NCBI GenBank assembly: GCA_002007465.1 | Contig: LNAC01000736.1 | Span: forward strand, 2,346-66,345 | DNA length: 64,000 bases | Source: Ailurus styani | Lineage: Eukaryota; Chordata; Mammalia; Carnivora; Ailuridae | Direction: 5' to 3' | Shown: positions 48,071 through 57,231 of the stretch, in pieces | Layout: the number at the start of each line of letters is the position of its first letter | Numbering within the stretch: position 1 is the first letter of the stretch | Made by a program: the position numbers and the translations under genes | Notes under the pieces: model-generated | Told to the model about the DNA's origin: nothing | Databases searched by the model: none | The model's input: the letters and a program-made list of their open reading frames with translations, nothing else

Positions 48071-48459
48071 TTCTTTTTTTTAAGTGGTTAATTTTATTTT
48101 TTTTATATTTTTTCTCACCATAGCACATACCTTCCCCAATGTCCATCATACAGCCACCCCATCCCTCCCACTCCCCTCCCCTCTAGCAACCCTCAGTTTG
48201 CTTCCTGAGATTAAGAGTCTCTTATGGATTATTTCCCTCTCTGGTTTCATCTTGTTTCATTTTTCCCTCCCTTCCCTATGATTCTCTATCTTGTTTCTCA
48301 AATTCCTCAAAGCAGTGAGGTCATATGAAAATTTTCTTTCTCTGATTGACTTAATTTTGCTTAACATAATACCCTCAAGGTCCGCCCACATTGTTGCAGA
48401 TGGCAAGATGTCATGATTTTTGATGGCTGCATAGTATTCCATCATGTATATATACAACA
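48071..48459 (-). mobile_element. middle-aged L1, 3' UTR and end of ORF2 (part 1)
   Basis: The 3' end begins at the T-rich tail after the 14-bp duplication TCACCACTACCTAA (48057-48070, matched at 57889-57902). It reads through the 3' UTR (ccagcaaccctcagtttgc type text) and the final ORF2 codons (ctgcatagtattccatcatgtatata) to about 48459. ORF2 then stops abruptly where the youngest L1 begins. The remainder of the element is at 55187-57888. Confidence 0.9.
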
Positions 48460-48739
48460 TCTGCTTCTATTTATTATTATCATTATTTATTTTTATTATT
48501 ATTTGCCCCAGGGGTCGAGGTCTGTGAACCATCAGGGTTACACCTTTCACAGCATTCACCAAAGCACAAACCCTCCCCAATGTCCATAACCCATCCACCC
48601 TATCCCTACCCTCCCACCCCCCAGTAACCTTCAGTTTGTTTTGCGAGATTAGGAGCCTCTTATGATTTGTCTCCTTCCCGATCCCATCTTGTTTCATTAT
48701 TTTTCCCTCCCTGACCCCCACAACCCCCTGTCCTGCCCC

Positions 48740-51700
48740 TCAAGTTCCTCGTATCAGAGAGAGCATATGATAATTGTCTTTCCCTGATTGACTTATTTCG
48801 CTCAGCATAATACCCACTAGTTCCATCCACATCGTTGCGAAGAGCAAGCTTTGGTTTCTTTTGATAGCTGCATAGTATTCCATTTTACCACCTCTTCTTT
48901 ACCCATTCATCTGTTGATGGACATCTAGGTTCTTTCCATAGTTTGGCTATTGTGGACATTGCTGCTATAAACATTTGGGTGCATGTGCCCCTGAGGATCA
49001 CGACTTTTGTATCTTTAGGGTAAATACCCAGTCATAGGGTAGCTCTATTTTCAACTTTTTGAGGAATCTCTATACTGTTTTCCAGAGTGGCTGCACCAGC
49101 TTGCATTCCCACCAACAGTGTAGGAGGGTTCCCCTTTCTCCCCAACCTCGCCAACATCTGTTGATTCCTGACTTGCTGATTTTAGCCATTCTGACTGGTG
49201 TGAGGTCGTATCTCCCTGTGGTTTTGATTTGNNNNNNNNNNNNNNNNNNNNNNNNNNNNNNNNNNNNNNNNNNNNNNNNNNNNNNNNNNNNNNNNNNNNN
49301 NNNNNNNNNNNNNNNNNNNNNNNNNNNNNNNNNNNNNNNNNNNNNNNNNNNNNNNNNNNNNNNNNNNNNNNNNNNNNNNNNNNNNNNNNNNNNNNNNNNN
49401 NNNNNNNNNNNNNNNNNNNNNNNNNNNNNNNNNNNNNNNNNNNNNNNNNNNNNNNNNNNNNNNNNNNNNNNNNNNNNNNNNNNNNNNNNNNNNNNNNNNN
49501 NNNNNATCTTGATGAAGTCCCAATAGTTCATTTTTGCCCTTGCTTCCCTTGCCTTTGGTGATGTTCCTAGGAAGAATTTACTGAGGCTGAGGTCGAAGAG
49601 GGTTGCTCCCTGAGTTCTCCTCAAGGATTTTGATGGATTCCTGTCTCACATTGAGGTCTTTTATCCATTTTGAGTCTATTTTTGTGTGTGGTGTAAGGAA
49701 ATGATCCAGTTTCATTTTTCTGCATGGGGCTGACGAGTTTTCCCAACACCATTTGTTGAAGAGACTGTCTTTTTCCCACTGGACATTCTTTCCTGCTTGG
49801 TCAAAAATTAGCTGACCATAGAGTTGAGGGTCCATTTTTGGGCTCTCTATTCTGTTCCACTAATCTATGTGTCTGTTTTTGTGCCAGTACCATACNCCAG
49901 TACCATACTGTCTTGATGATGACAGCTTTGTAATAGAGCTTGAAGTCTGTAATTGTGATGTAGCCGACTTTGCTTTTTTTTTTTTTTCAACATTCATTTA
50001 TTCGGGGTCTTTTCTGGTTCCATATAAATTTTAGGATTATTTGTTCCATTTCTTTGAAATAAATTGCTGGTATTTTGATGGGGATTGCATTAAATGTGTA
50101 GATTGCTCTAGGTAGCATAGACATTTTCACAATATTTATTCTACCCATCCATGAGCATGGAATGTTTTTCCACTTCTTTGTGTCTTCCTCAATTTCTTTC
50201 ATGAGTACTTTATAGTTTTCTGAATACAGATTCTTTGCCTCTTTGGTTAGGTTTATTCCTAGGTATCTTATGGTTTTGGGTGCAATTGTATATGGGATTG
50301 ACTCTTTAATTTCTCTTTCTTCTGTTTTGTTGTTGGTATATAGAAATGCAACTGATTTCTGTGCATTGGTATTTATATCCTGCCACTTGCTGAATTCCTG
50401 TATGAGTGCTNTATGAGTTCTAGCAGTTTTAGAGTGGAGTCCTTTGGGTTTTCCACATAAAGTATCATATCAATTGCAAAGAGTGAGAGTTTGACCTCNT
50501 CTTTCTTGCCGATTTGGATGCCTTTTATTTCTTTTTGTTGTCTGGTTGCTGAGGCTAGGACTTCTAGTACTATGCTGAATAGCAGTGGTGATAGTGGAGA
50601 ACCTTGCCGTGTTCCTGACTTTAGGGGAAAAGCTCTCAGTTTTTCTCCATTGAGAATGATATTCGCTGTGGGTTTTTCGTAGATGGCTTTGATGATATTG
50701 AGGTATGTACCCTCTATGCCTACACTATGAAGAGTTTTGATTAAGAAAGGGTGCTGTACTTTGTCAAATGCTTTTTCAGCATCTATTGAGAGGATCATAT
50801 GGTTCTTGTTCTTTCTTTTATTAATGTCTTGTATCACATTGATTGATTTGCGAATGTTAAACCAACCTTGCATCCCAGGAATAAATCCCACTTGGTCGTG
50901 GTGAATAATCCTTTTTATGTGCTGCTGGATCCTATTGGCTAGTATTTTGTTGAGGATTTTTGCATCCGTATTCATCAAAGATATTGGTCTGTAATTCTCC
51001 TTCTTGATGGGGTCTTTGCCTGGTTTGGGGATCAAGGTAATGCTGGCCTCATAAAAGGAGTTTGGAAGTTTTCCTTCCAATTCTATTTTTTGGAACAGTT
51101 TCAGGAGAATAGGTATTAATTCTTCTTTAAATGTTTGGTAGAATTCCCCTGGGAAGCCGTCTGGCCCTGGGCTCTTGTTCGTTGGGAGATTTTTGATGAC
51201 TGCTTCAATCTCCTTACTGGTGATGGGTCTATTCAGGTCTTCAGTTTCTTCCTGGTTCAGTTTTGGTAGTTTATATTTCTCTAAGAATGCATCCATTTCT
51301 TCCAGATTGTCAAATTTGCTGGTGTAGAGTTGCTCATAATATGTTCTTAGAATTGTTTGTATTTCTTTGGTGTTGGTTGTGATCTCTCCTCTTTCATTCA
51401 TGATTTTATTAATTTGAGTCCTTTCTCTTTTCTTTTGGATAAGTCTGGCCAGGGGTTTATCAATCTTATTAATTCTTTCAAAGAACCAGCTCCTAGTTTC
51501 ATTGATTTGTTCCACTGTTCTTTTGGTTTCTATTTCATTGATTTCTGCTCTGATCTTTATGATTTCTCTTCTCCTGCTGGGTGTAGCCTTTCTTTGCTGT
51601 TCTTTCTCTAGCTTTTGTAGGTGTAGAGTTAGGTTGTGTACTTGAGACCTTTCTTGTTTCTTGAGAAAGGCTTGTATTGCTATATACTTTCCTCTTAGGA

Positions 51701-52577
51701 CTGCTTTTGCTGTGTCCCAAAGATTTTGAACAGTTGTGTTTTCATTTTCATTTGTTTCCATGAATTTTTTTAATTCTTCTTTAATTTCCTGGTTGACCCA
51801 TTCATTCTTGAGTAGGGTGTTCTTCAGCCTCCATGTATTTGAGTTCTTTCCAACTTTCCTTTTGTGGTTGAGTTCTAGTTTCAGAGCATTATGGTCTGAA
51901 AATATGCAGGGAATGATCCCAATCTTTTGGTACCTGTTGAGACCTGATTTGTGACCCAGAATATGGTCTATTCTGGAGAATGTTCCATGTGCACTGGAGA
52001 AGAATGTGTATTCTGTTGTTTTGGGATGGAATGTTCTGAATATATCTGTGATGTCCAACTGGTCCAGGGTGTCATTTAAAGCCTTTATTTCCTTGTTGAT
52101 CTTTTGCTTTGATGATCTGTCCATTTCAGTAAGGGGGGTGTTCAAGTCCCCTACTAATATTGTATTCTTGTCAATGTGTTTCTTTGATTTTGTTATTAAT
52201 TGGTTTATATAATTGGCTGCTCCCATGTTAGGGGCATAGATATTTATGATTGTTAGATCTTCTTGTTGGACAGATCCTTTTAGTATGATATAGTGTCCTT
52301 CTTCATCTCTTATGATATTCTTTGCCTTAAAGTCTAGTTTATCTGATATAAGGATTGCCACTCCAGCTTTCTTTTGCTGTCCATTGGCATGGTAAATTGT
52401 TTTCCATCCCCTCACTTTAAATCTGGAGGTGTCTTTGCGTGTAAGATGAGTTTCTTGTAGACAGCATATCGATGGGTCTTGTTTTTTTATCCATTCTGAT
52501 ACCCTGTGTCTTTTAGTTGGGGCATTTAGTCCATTTACATTCAGAGTAACTATTGAGAGATATACATTTAGAGCCAT
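48740..52577 (-). pseudogene. L1 ORF2 (endonuclease-reverse transcriptase), disrupted
   Basis: ORF2p nicks target DNA and copies L1 RNA into the genome. The ATG at 52577 opens a frame of 734 codons to 50373. The APE-type endonuclease looks intact (TLNVNGLN near residue 13, QETHL with E42, GDLNTPL, a SRIDHIL block, SDHNAL). RT motifs follow: [15 protein letters not shown], motif [13 protein letters not shown], motif [13 protein letters not shown]. Motif C reads FAID (residues 700-703) instead of FADD. The frame then breaks near the N at 50411. Downstream pieces lie in shifted frames (50202-49987, 49835-49578, 49624-49070). One shift lies at the T15 run 49974-49988. The C-terminal Cys motif has Trp for its second Cys. 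The stop TGA at 48742-48740 gives the usual total length of about 1,280 codons. As assembled it is not functional. Confidence 0.93.
49232..49505. other. assembly gap (274 N) inside L1 ORF2
   Basis: Both edges match the L1 fragment at the window start (its bases 47 and 313), so the missing DNA is expected to be about 265 bp of L1 ORF2. Both lengths leave the same remainder modulo three, and the ORF2 frame agrees on both sides. Confidence 0.9.
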
Positions 52578-52656
52578 TGTATTGCCTGTAAGGTGACTGT
52601 TACTGTATATTGTGTTTCTTCCTTTCTGGTCTATGTTTCTTTAAGGTTCTCTTTGC

Positions 52657-53574
52657 TTAGAGGACCCCTTTCAATATTTCCTGTAGGGCTGGCTTGGTGT
52701 TTGCAAATTCCTTGAGTTTTTGTTTGTCCTGGAAGATTTTTATCTCTCCTTCTATTTTCAGTGAGAGCCTAGCTGGATATAGTATTCTTGGCTGCAGATT
52801 TTTCTCATTTAGTGCTCTGAATACATCATGCCAGCTCTTTCTGGCCTGCCAGGTCTCTGTGGATAGGTCTGCTGACAATCTAATATTTCTACCATTGTAT
52901 GTTATAGACCTCTTGTCCCGAGCTGCTTTCAGGATTTTCTCTTTGTCACTAAGACTTGTAAGTTTTACTATTAGATGACGGGGTGTGGACCTATTTTTAT
53001 TAATTTTGGGGGGGCTTCTCTGTGCCTCCTGGATTTTGATGCTTGTTCCCTTTGCCAGATTAGGGAAATTCTGTATTAAGATCTGCTCCAATATACCTTC
53101 TGGCCCTCTCTCAATCTCGTCCTCTTCTGGGATCCCAATTATTCTAATATTGTTTCGTCTTATGGCATCACTTATCTCTCGAATTCTCTCCTCATGGTCC
53201 AGTAGTTGTTTGTCTCTCTTTTCATCCTCTTCTTTTTTCTCTGACATTTTGTCTTCTAAATCACTAATTCTATCTTCTGCTTCATTTATCCTAGCAGTAA
53301 GAGCCTCCATTTTCAATTGCACCTCATTAATAGCTTTTTTGATTTCAGCTTGGTTAGATTTTAGTTCTTTTATTTCTCCAGAAAGGTCTTTTATTTCTTT
53401 AGAGACAGCTTCTCTATTTTCTTCCATTTTTTTTTCAAGCCCAGCCAGCACCTTAAGAATCGTCATTCTGAACTCTGGTTCTGTCATATTACTAATGTCC
53501 GCATTGATTAGGTCCCTAGCCGTCATTACTGGCTCTTGTTCTTTTTTTTGTGTTGATTTTTTCCACCTTGTCAT
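52657..53574 (-). CDS. L1 ORF1 protein, intact reading frame
   Basis: An uninterrupted 305-codon frame, the expected size for carnivore L1 ORF1p, an RNA-binding chaperone that trimerises and coats L1 RNA in cytoplasmic particles. About residues 45-135 form a heptad-rich coiled coil (EIKELKSNQAEIKKAINEVQ, ARINEAEDRISDLEDKM). An RRM-like part starts near residue 140 (NNIRIIGIPE). The C-terminal domain follows (QEAQRSPPK, RHLIVKL, ILKAARDK, RNIRLSADLS, QPRILYPARLSLKIEG). The start ATG at 53574 is in the expected N-terminal context (MTRWKKSTQKK) and no longer frame precedes it. The gene lies 79 bp upstream of ORF2 in the same element and would be driven by the L1 5' UTR promoter. It is a transposon gene, not a host gene. 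Whether it is transcribed is unknown. Confidence 0.93.
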   Translation of the reverse strand: MTRWKKSTQKKEQEPVMTARDLINADISNMTEPEFRMTILKVLAGLEKKMEENREAVSKEIKDLSGEIKELKSNQAEIKKAINEVQLKMEALTARINEAEDRISDLEDKMSEKKEEDEKRDKQLLDHEERIREISDAIRRNNIRIIGIPEEDEIERGPEGILEQILIQNFPNLAKGTSIKIQEAQRSPPKINKNRSTPRHLIVKLTSLSDKEKILKAARDKRSITYNGRNIRLSADLSTETWQARKSWHDVFRALNEKNLQPRILYPARLSLKIEGEIKIFQDKQKLKEFANTKPALQEILKGVL

Positions 53575-53786
53575 TTTATGCAGATAGGAATAGATGGATG
53601 AGAGAACTAAATACTAAAGGGTAGCAATGACCCCAGAGAAATATACACTAAACTACTCAGAAGAGACCTGGAACTGGGGAGAAAAGTAAGAGGGAGAAAA
53701 ATACAAAACCATAAACAGACAAACAAAAAAAACCAAAAACACAAAATCATACAAAAACAAAACAAACAAAAATGAATAAAACAAAA

Positions 53787-53882
53787 TCCTATATCTATAT
53801 TATCTATTTCTGTTTCTATATCTATGTCTGTCTATGACTCTATCTCTATATCTATCTCTATCTCTATCTATCTCTATCTATC
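53787..53882. repeat. (TATCTC/TATCTA)n tract in L1 5' UTR
   Basis: Imperfect tetra- and hexanucleotide repeat (tatctatattatctatttc ... ctatctctatctatctctatctatc) within the A-rich part of the youngest L1 5' UTR. Confidence 0.85.
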
Positions 53883-55164
53883 ACATTGGTGAATTGAACA
53901 GACCCTATAAGTATCCAAAAAAATAAGGTTAAAAACAATGAAGGGATAAAATATGATTATAACAATGAAAATTTAAAAAAAGAATAAAAAGTGTTGATAC
54001 GATATAAGAGTTAAGAACGTTAAAATAGGAAAAGGGAAAAATTTTTAAAGAAAAATGTAAGAAAAAAATTCAAAGAAAAGAAAAAAAAAATTCAATGAAT
54101 TTAACTTTGAATGACTGAAGAATCATGGGGAAAAAGCCATGAATTGAATCCGTTGCTTTTCTGTATTTCTGAAGTTCCACAATGTTCAGCAATCTTGAAC
54201 TTGACTTTTTTTTTTTTTTGACTGGATTTTTTTTTCCCTTGGTCTTCTGGGGGAGGGGCCTGTTGCTGTGCTTCTCAAGTGTCTCTGCCCGAGGCGGATT
54301 CCCCCCGCCCTCGCCAGTGGCCAGGCTAAGTAATCAGCTCCGGTTCGCTCTGGGGAGCTTTTGTTCCCTGAACGCTTTCCGTACCTCGTTGGAGGACGGG
54401 ACTGAAGATGGCGGCTCCCAGTGTCCGACCCAGAGGAGCTGAGAGCCTGGGGCCTCAGCCCTTAGCACACCTCAGAGAAAAGCAGTTCCTCCCGTCTCCT
54501 GGTCTCCGGCCATGCTCCGAGCTCACCCCGCCTGTGACCGAGCGTCTCTGTCTCTGGTGCGGCCCCGTTTAGAATCTCCGAACCCGGCGGATTCCTGAAG
54601 CAGCTCCCACACCGCTCCTCCTGGAGGAAGAAGGTGAGTCTCTCCGGGTCTGCCGCCAGGGGGGTCCCCGCTCACAGATCAGTGGCCTGGCTGCGCTTCA
54701 GATCACAGCCCAAGGTAACCCCGAGCTGAGAGACACCTCAGCTCAGCTCCGTCTCTCCCGCTGGCTTCTCTCTGAGACCTGGGAGCTCGGTCGCACTCAG
54801 ATACCCCTGGTCTTTTTGTGTCCCCGTGGGTCCTGAGACCACACTGTCCCTGCAGGGGTTTCACCCCCCGCTTGGCCTCTGGGGCGACGCCCCTCAGTGG
54901 AGCCGACGTCTAACAGTTCCGAGTCTGTGCTCTGCTGCTCGCTTCCTTGCCGGCAGCCGGCCCCTCCCCCCAGGGTCTATCTTCCCTTCGCCTCAGATTC
55001 ACTTCTCCGCATGTCCTACCTTCCAGAAAGTCATCGATTTTCTGTTCCTAGAATTGCTGCTCTTCTTCTCTTCGATCTCTGGTGGAATTTGTAGGTGTTC
55101 AGAATAGTTTGATAGCTCTCTGGGTGAATTCCTGGGACCTGATGATAATCGGTCTCCTACTCCT

Positions 55165-55174
55165 CCGCCATCTT
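55165..55174 (-). promoter_or_regulatory. YY1-like site at L1 5' end
   Basis: The minus strand reads AAGATGGCGG, a YY1 core, 13-22 bases from the element's inferred first base. In human L1 a YY1 site at a comparable place sets the transcription start. The middle L1 carries a degraded version (plus strand ccaccatttt, 57871-57880). Confidence 0.65.
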
Positions 55175-55186
55175 GCTGCTCTGATC

Positions 55187-56050
55187 TCTCCTTCTATTTT
55201 AAATGACAACCTAGCTAGATATAATATTCTTGGCTACATATGTTGCTTGTTTAGTGCTTTGAATATATCATGCCAGTCCTTTTTGGCCTACCAGGTCTCT
55301 GTGGATAGGTCTGCTGGCAATCTAATATTTCTACCATTGTAGGTTGCAGATCTCTTGTCCCGAGCTGCTTTCGGGATTTTCTCTTTGTCTCCAAGACTTG
55401 TAAATTTTACTATTAGATGATGGGGTGTGGACCTATTTTTATTGATTTTGAGGGGGGGTTCTCTGTGCCTCCTGGATTTTGGTGCTTGTTTCTGTCCCCA
55501 AATTAGGGAATTTCTCTGCTATAGTTTGCTCCAATATACCTTCTTCCCCCCTCTCTCTTTCTTCTTCTGGCATCTCAATTATTATAATATTGTTTCATCT
55601 ATGGTATCACTTATCTCTTGAATTCTCCCCTGATGATCCAGTAGTTTATCTCTATTTTTCTCAGTTTCTTTATTTTCCATGATTTGGTCTTCTATATCAC
55701 TAATTCTCTCTTCTGCCTCATTTATCCTAGAAGTAAGAGCCTCCATTTTTTTATTGCACCTCATTAATTGTTTTTTTAAATTTCAACTTGGTTAGATTTT
55801 AGTTCTTTTATTTCTCCAGAAAGTGATTTAATTTCTGCAGAAAGGGATTCTCTAGTATCTTCTATGCTTTTCTCAAGCCTAGCTAGCATCTTTATAATTG
55901 TCATTCTGTACTGTAGTTCTGACATCTTACTAATGTCCACTTTGATTAGGTCCCCAGCAGCCAGTACTGCCTCTTGTTTTTTGTTTTTGTTTTTGTTTTT
56001 TGTTTTTTTTTGTTTTTTTGTGTGTGAGATGAATTTTTCTGCCTTGTTAT
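55187..56050 (-). pseudogene. L1 ORF1 remnant of the middle L1
   Basis: Homologous to most of ORF1 of the youngest L1. It runs from the lost start (56050-56048, where the ATG position reads ATA) through the coiled-coil part (open frame 55764-55582 with KKMEALTSRINEAEERISDI) to C-terminal text ending at 55187. The stop-proximal part and all of ORF2 except its tail are missing. Frameshifts, a lengthened TTTTG-rich tract near 55975-56025 and stops make it non-functional. Confidence 0.88.
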
Positions 56051-56190
56051 TTTGTCCATTAAAGAATAGATGAATGAGAGAAAAAATGCTATAAGGGTAA
56101 CAATGACCCCAGAAGATTGCACACTAACCAAATCAGAAGAGACCCAAAACTGGGTAGAGAAGAAAGGAAAAAAAATATATATATATATTT

Positions 56191-56640
56191 AGGATGGTGA
56201 CTAGAACAGAGTCACACAGTTGATTTTGGTTGTATTTTGGTCTGTTAGAGGAAACTGCCTCCCAAATTTTAAAGAAAGAAGTACAAAATATATAAAAATA
56301 ATTATAAACATGATGAAGGAATGGACTATGACTGTAAAGATGAAAATTTAAAAAGAATTTTAAAAAGGAATTGATAAAATAAGCTGTTTGTTTAAAAAAA
56401 TAAAAGAAGGAGAGAATGTAATCAGATTGGAGACTAGAAGAAAGGCATATGCTAGATTTAGGGTATATTTTGGTCTGTTAGAAGAATCTGTATCCCAAAA
56501 TTTTAAATAAAGAAAAACTTATACATACCCAAAAAGTAAGGTTAAATACAATGAAGGGATAGAATATGACTATAAAAATGAAAATTAAAAAAGATTTTTT
56601 AAATGGTAATGATAAGATAAAATAGTTAAAACAGGTTAAG
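56191..56640 (-). repeat. tandem duplication in middle L1 5' UTR
   Basis: Two diverged units of about 220-230 bp, each with gtattttggtctgttaga, a tatcccaaa-like block, gaaggaatggactatgactgtaaa or its variant gaagggatagaatatgactataaa, and gatgaaaatttaaaaag. The youngest L1 has only one such unit (about 53900-54000). Confidence 0.75.
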
Positions 56641-57144
56641 ATAGGAAAGAGGCAACATTAAATAATAGAAGAAGAAAAAAATAATGAAAATTTTAAAAAA
56701 TTTAAATTTGAAAGATGAAAGTGTCATGGGAAAAAAGCCATGAATTCTATATGCTGTATTCCCCTAGTGCTGGTGTTTTGTATTTCTCATTGATGGGTGA
56801 ACTTGGTCTTGGCTGGATGTTCTCACTGATCTTTTGTGGGAGAGGCCTCTTGTAGTGACACTCAAATGTCTTTGCCTGAGGTGGAATTGCACTGCCCTTG
56901 CTAGGGGCCAGGCTAAGTAATCTTCTCAGGTTTGCTCTCAGGAGCTTTAGTTTCCTGAATGCTTTCTGTACAGCTTTGGAGGACGGGAATGAAAATGGCA
57001 GCCTCCCAATCTCTGGTCCCGGAGGACCCAAGAACTCAGGGACCCACTCCTCAGCGCTCCTTCAGAGAAGAGCAGTCAATCCCTCCCTTCTCTCCAGTCT
57101 CCAGTCACACTCTGAGCTCACCCAGCCTGTGATGGAGCATTTCT

Positions 57145-57231
57145 CCCATCCAAGTACTAACTAGGCCCAATCCTGTTTAGCTTCCGAGATCAGATGAGAT
57201 CGGGTGCGTTCAGAGTGGTATGGCCATAGAC
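57145..57231 (-). pseudogene. 5S rRNA retropseudogene, 3'-truncated, no poly(A)
   Basis: 5S rRNA is the small Pol III-transcribed RNA of the large ribosomal subunit. Read on the minus strand, this copy begins exactly at 5S nucleotide 1 (GTCTATGGCC) and runs to about nucleotide 87 (TTAGTACTTGGATGGG). The last third, which includes part of internal control element box C, is missing. I count eight differences from the mammalian 5S sequence. All are transitions and about four sit at CpG sites. A perfect 15-bp target-site duplication, TGATGGAGCATTTCT, flanks it (57130-57144 and 57232-57246). There is no A tail, and the 3' breakpoint shares 'aga' with the duplication. This fits the tailless retropseudogene class. 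It lies inside the middle L1's 5' UTR and so postdates that element. It is not expected to be functional. Confidence 0.95.

Larger units (their letters stand above)
48473..55186 (-). mobile_element. youngest L1, near full length, inactive as assembled
   Basis: This 6.7-kb minus-strand LINE-1 contains in order (from 55186 down) a GC- and CpG-rich 5' UTR, an A-rich 5' UTR part with a (TATC)n tract, ORF1 (53574-52657), a 79-bp spacer, ORF2 (52577 to stop at 48742-48740), a 3' UTR and an AT-rich tail (to about 48473). Likely target-site duplication: TCTGCTTCTATTT (48460-48472) against TCTCCTTCTATTT (55187-55199), 12 of 13 identical. On the minus strand the right copy gives the L1 endonuclease context TT|AAAA. 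An N gap (49232-49505) and single Ns at 49896, 50411 and 50499 interrupt ORF2. Confidence 0.95.
53575..55186 (-). promoter_or_regulatory. L1 5' UTR / internal promoter
   Basis: In full-length L1s the 5' UTR carries the internal RNA polymerase II promoter. Here the distal part (about 54230-55186) is GC-rich with many CpGs and the ORF1-proximal part (53600-54180) is A-rich on the plus strand. It has well-preserved alignment with the older 5' UTR at 56.8-57.9 kb. Confidence 0.8.

Noticed and set aside
49232..49505. Long X-rich 'proteins' spanning the gap
   Set aside because: They are translations of Ns. Only the edges are real L1 ORF2 sequence.
52985..53587. 200-codon plus-strand open frame
   Set aside because: It is the exact antisense of L1 ORF1. 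It is serine/leucine-rich because the sense strand is a Lys/Glu-rich coiled coil. There is no independent signal.
54182..55107. Antisense frames in the L1 5' UTR, considered as an ORF0-like gene
   Set aside because: Primate ORF0 is a primate feature. These frames are short, lie in a GC-rich region that opens frames by chance, and have no initiation or splice evidence.
57145..57231. Functional 5S rRNA gene
   Set aside because: The 3' third, including part of box C, is absent, there is no T-run terminator at the right place, and target-site duplications mark it as a retrocopy.
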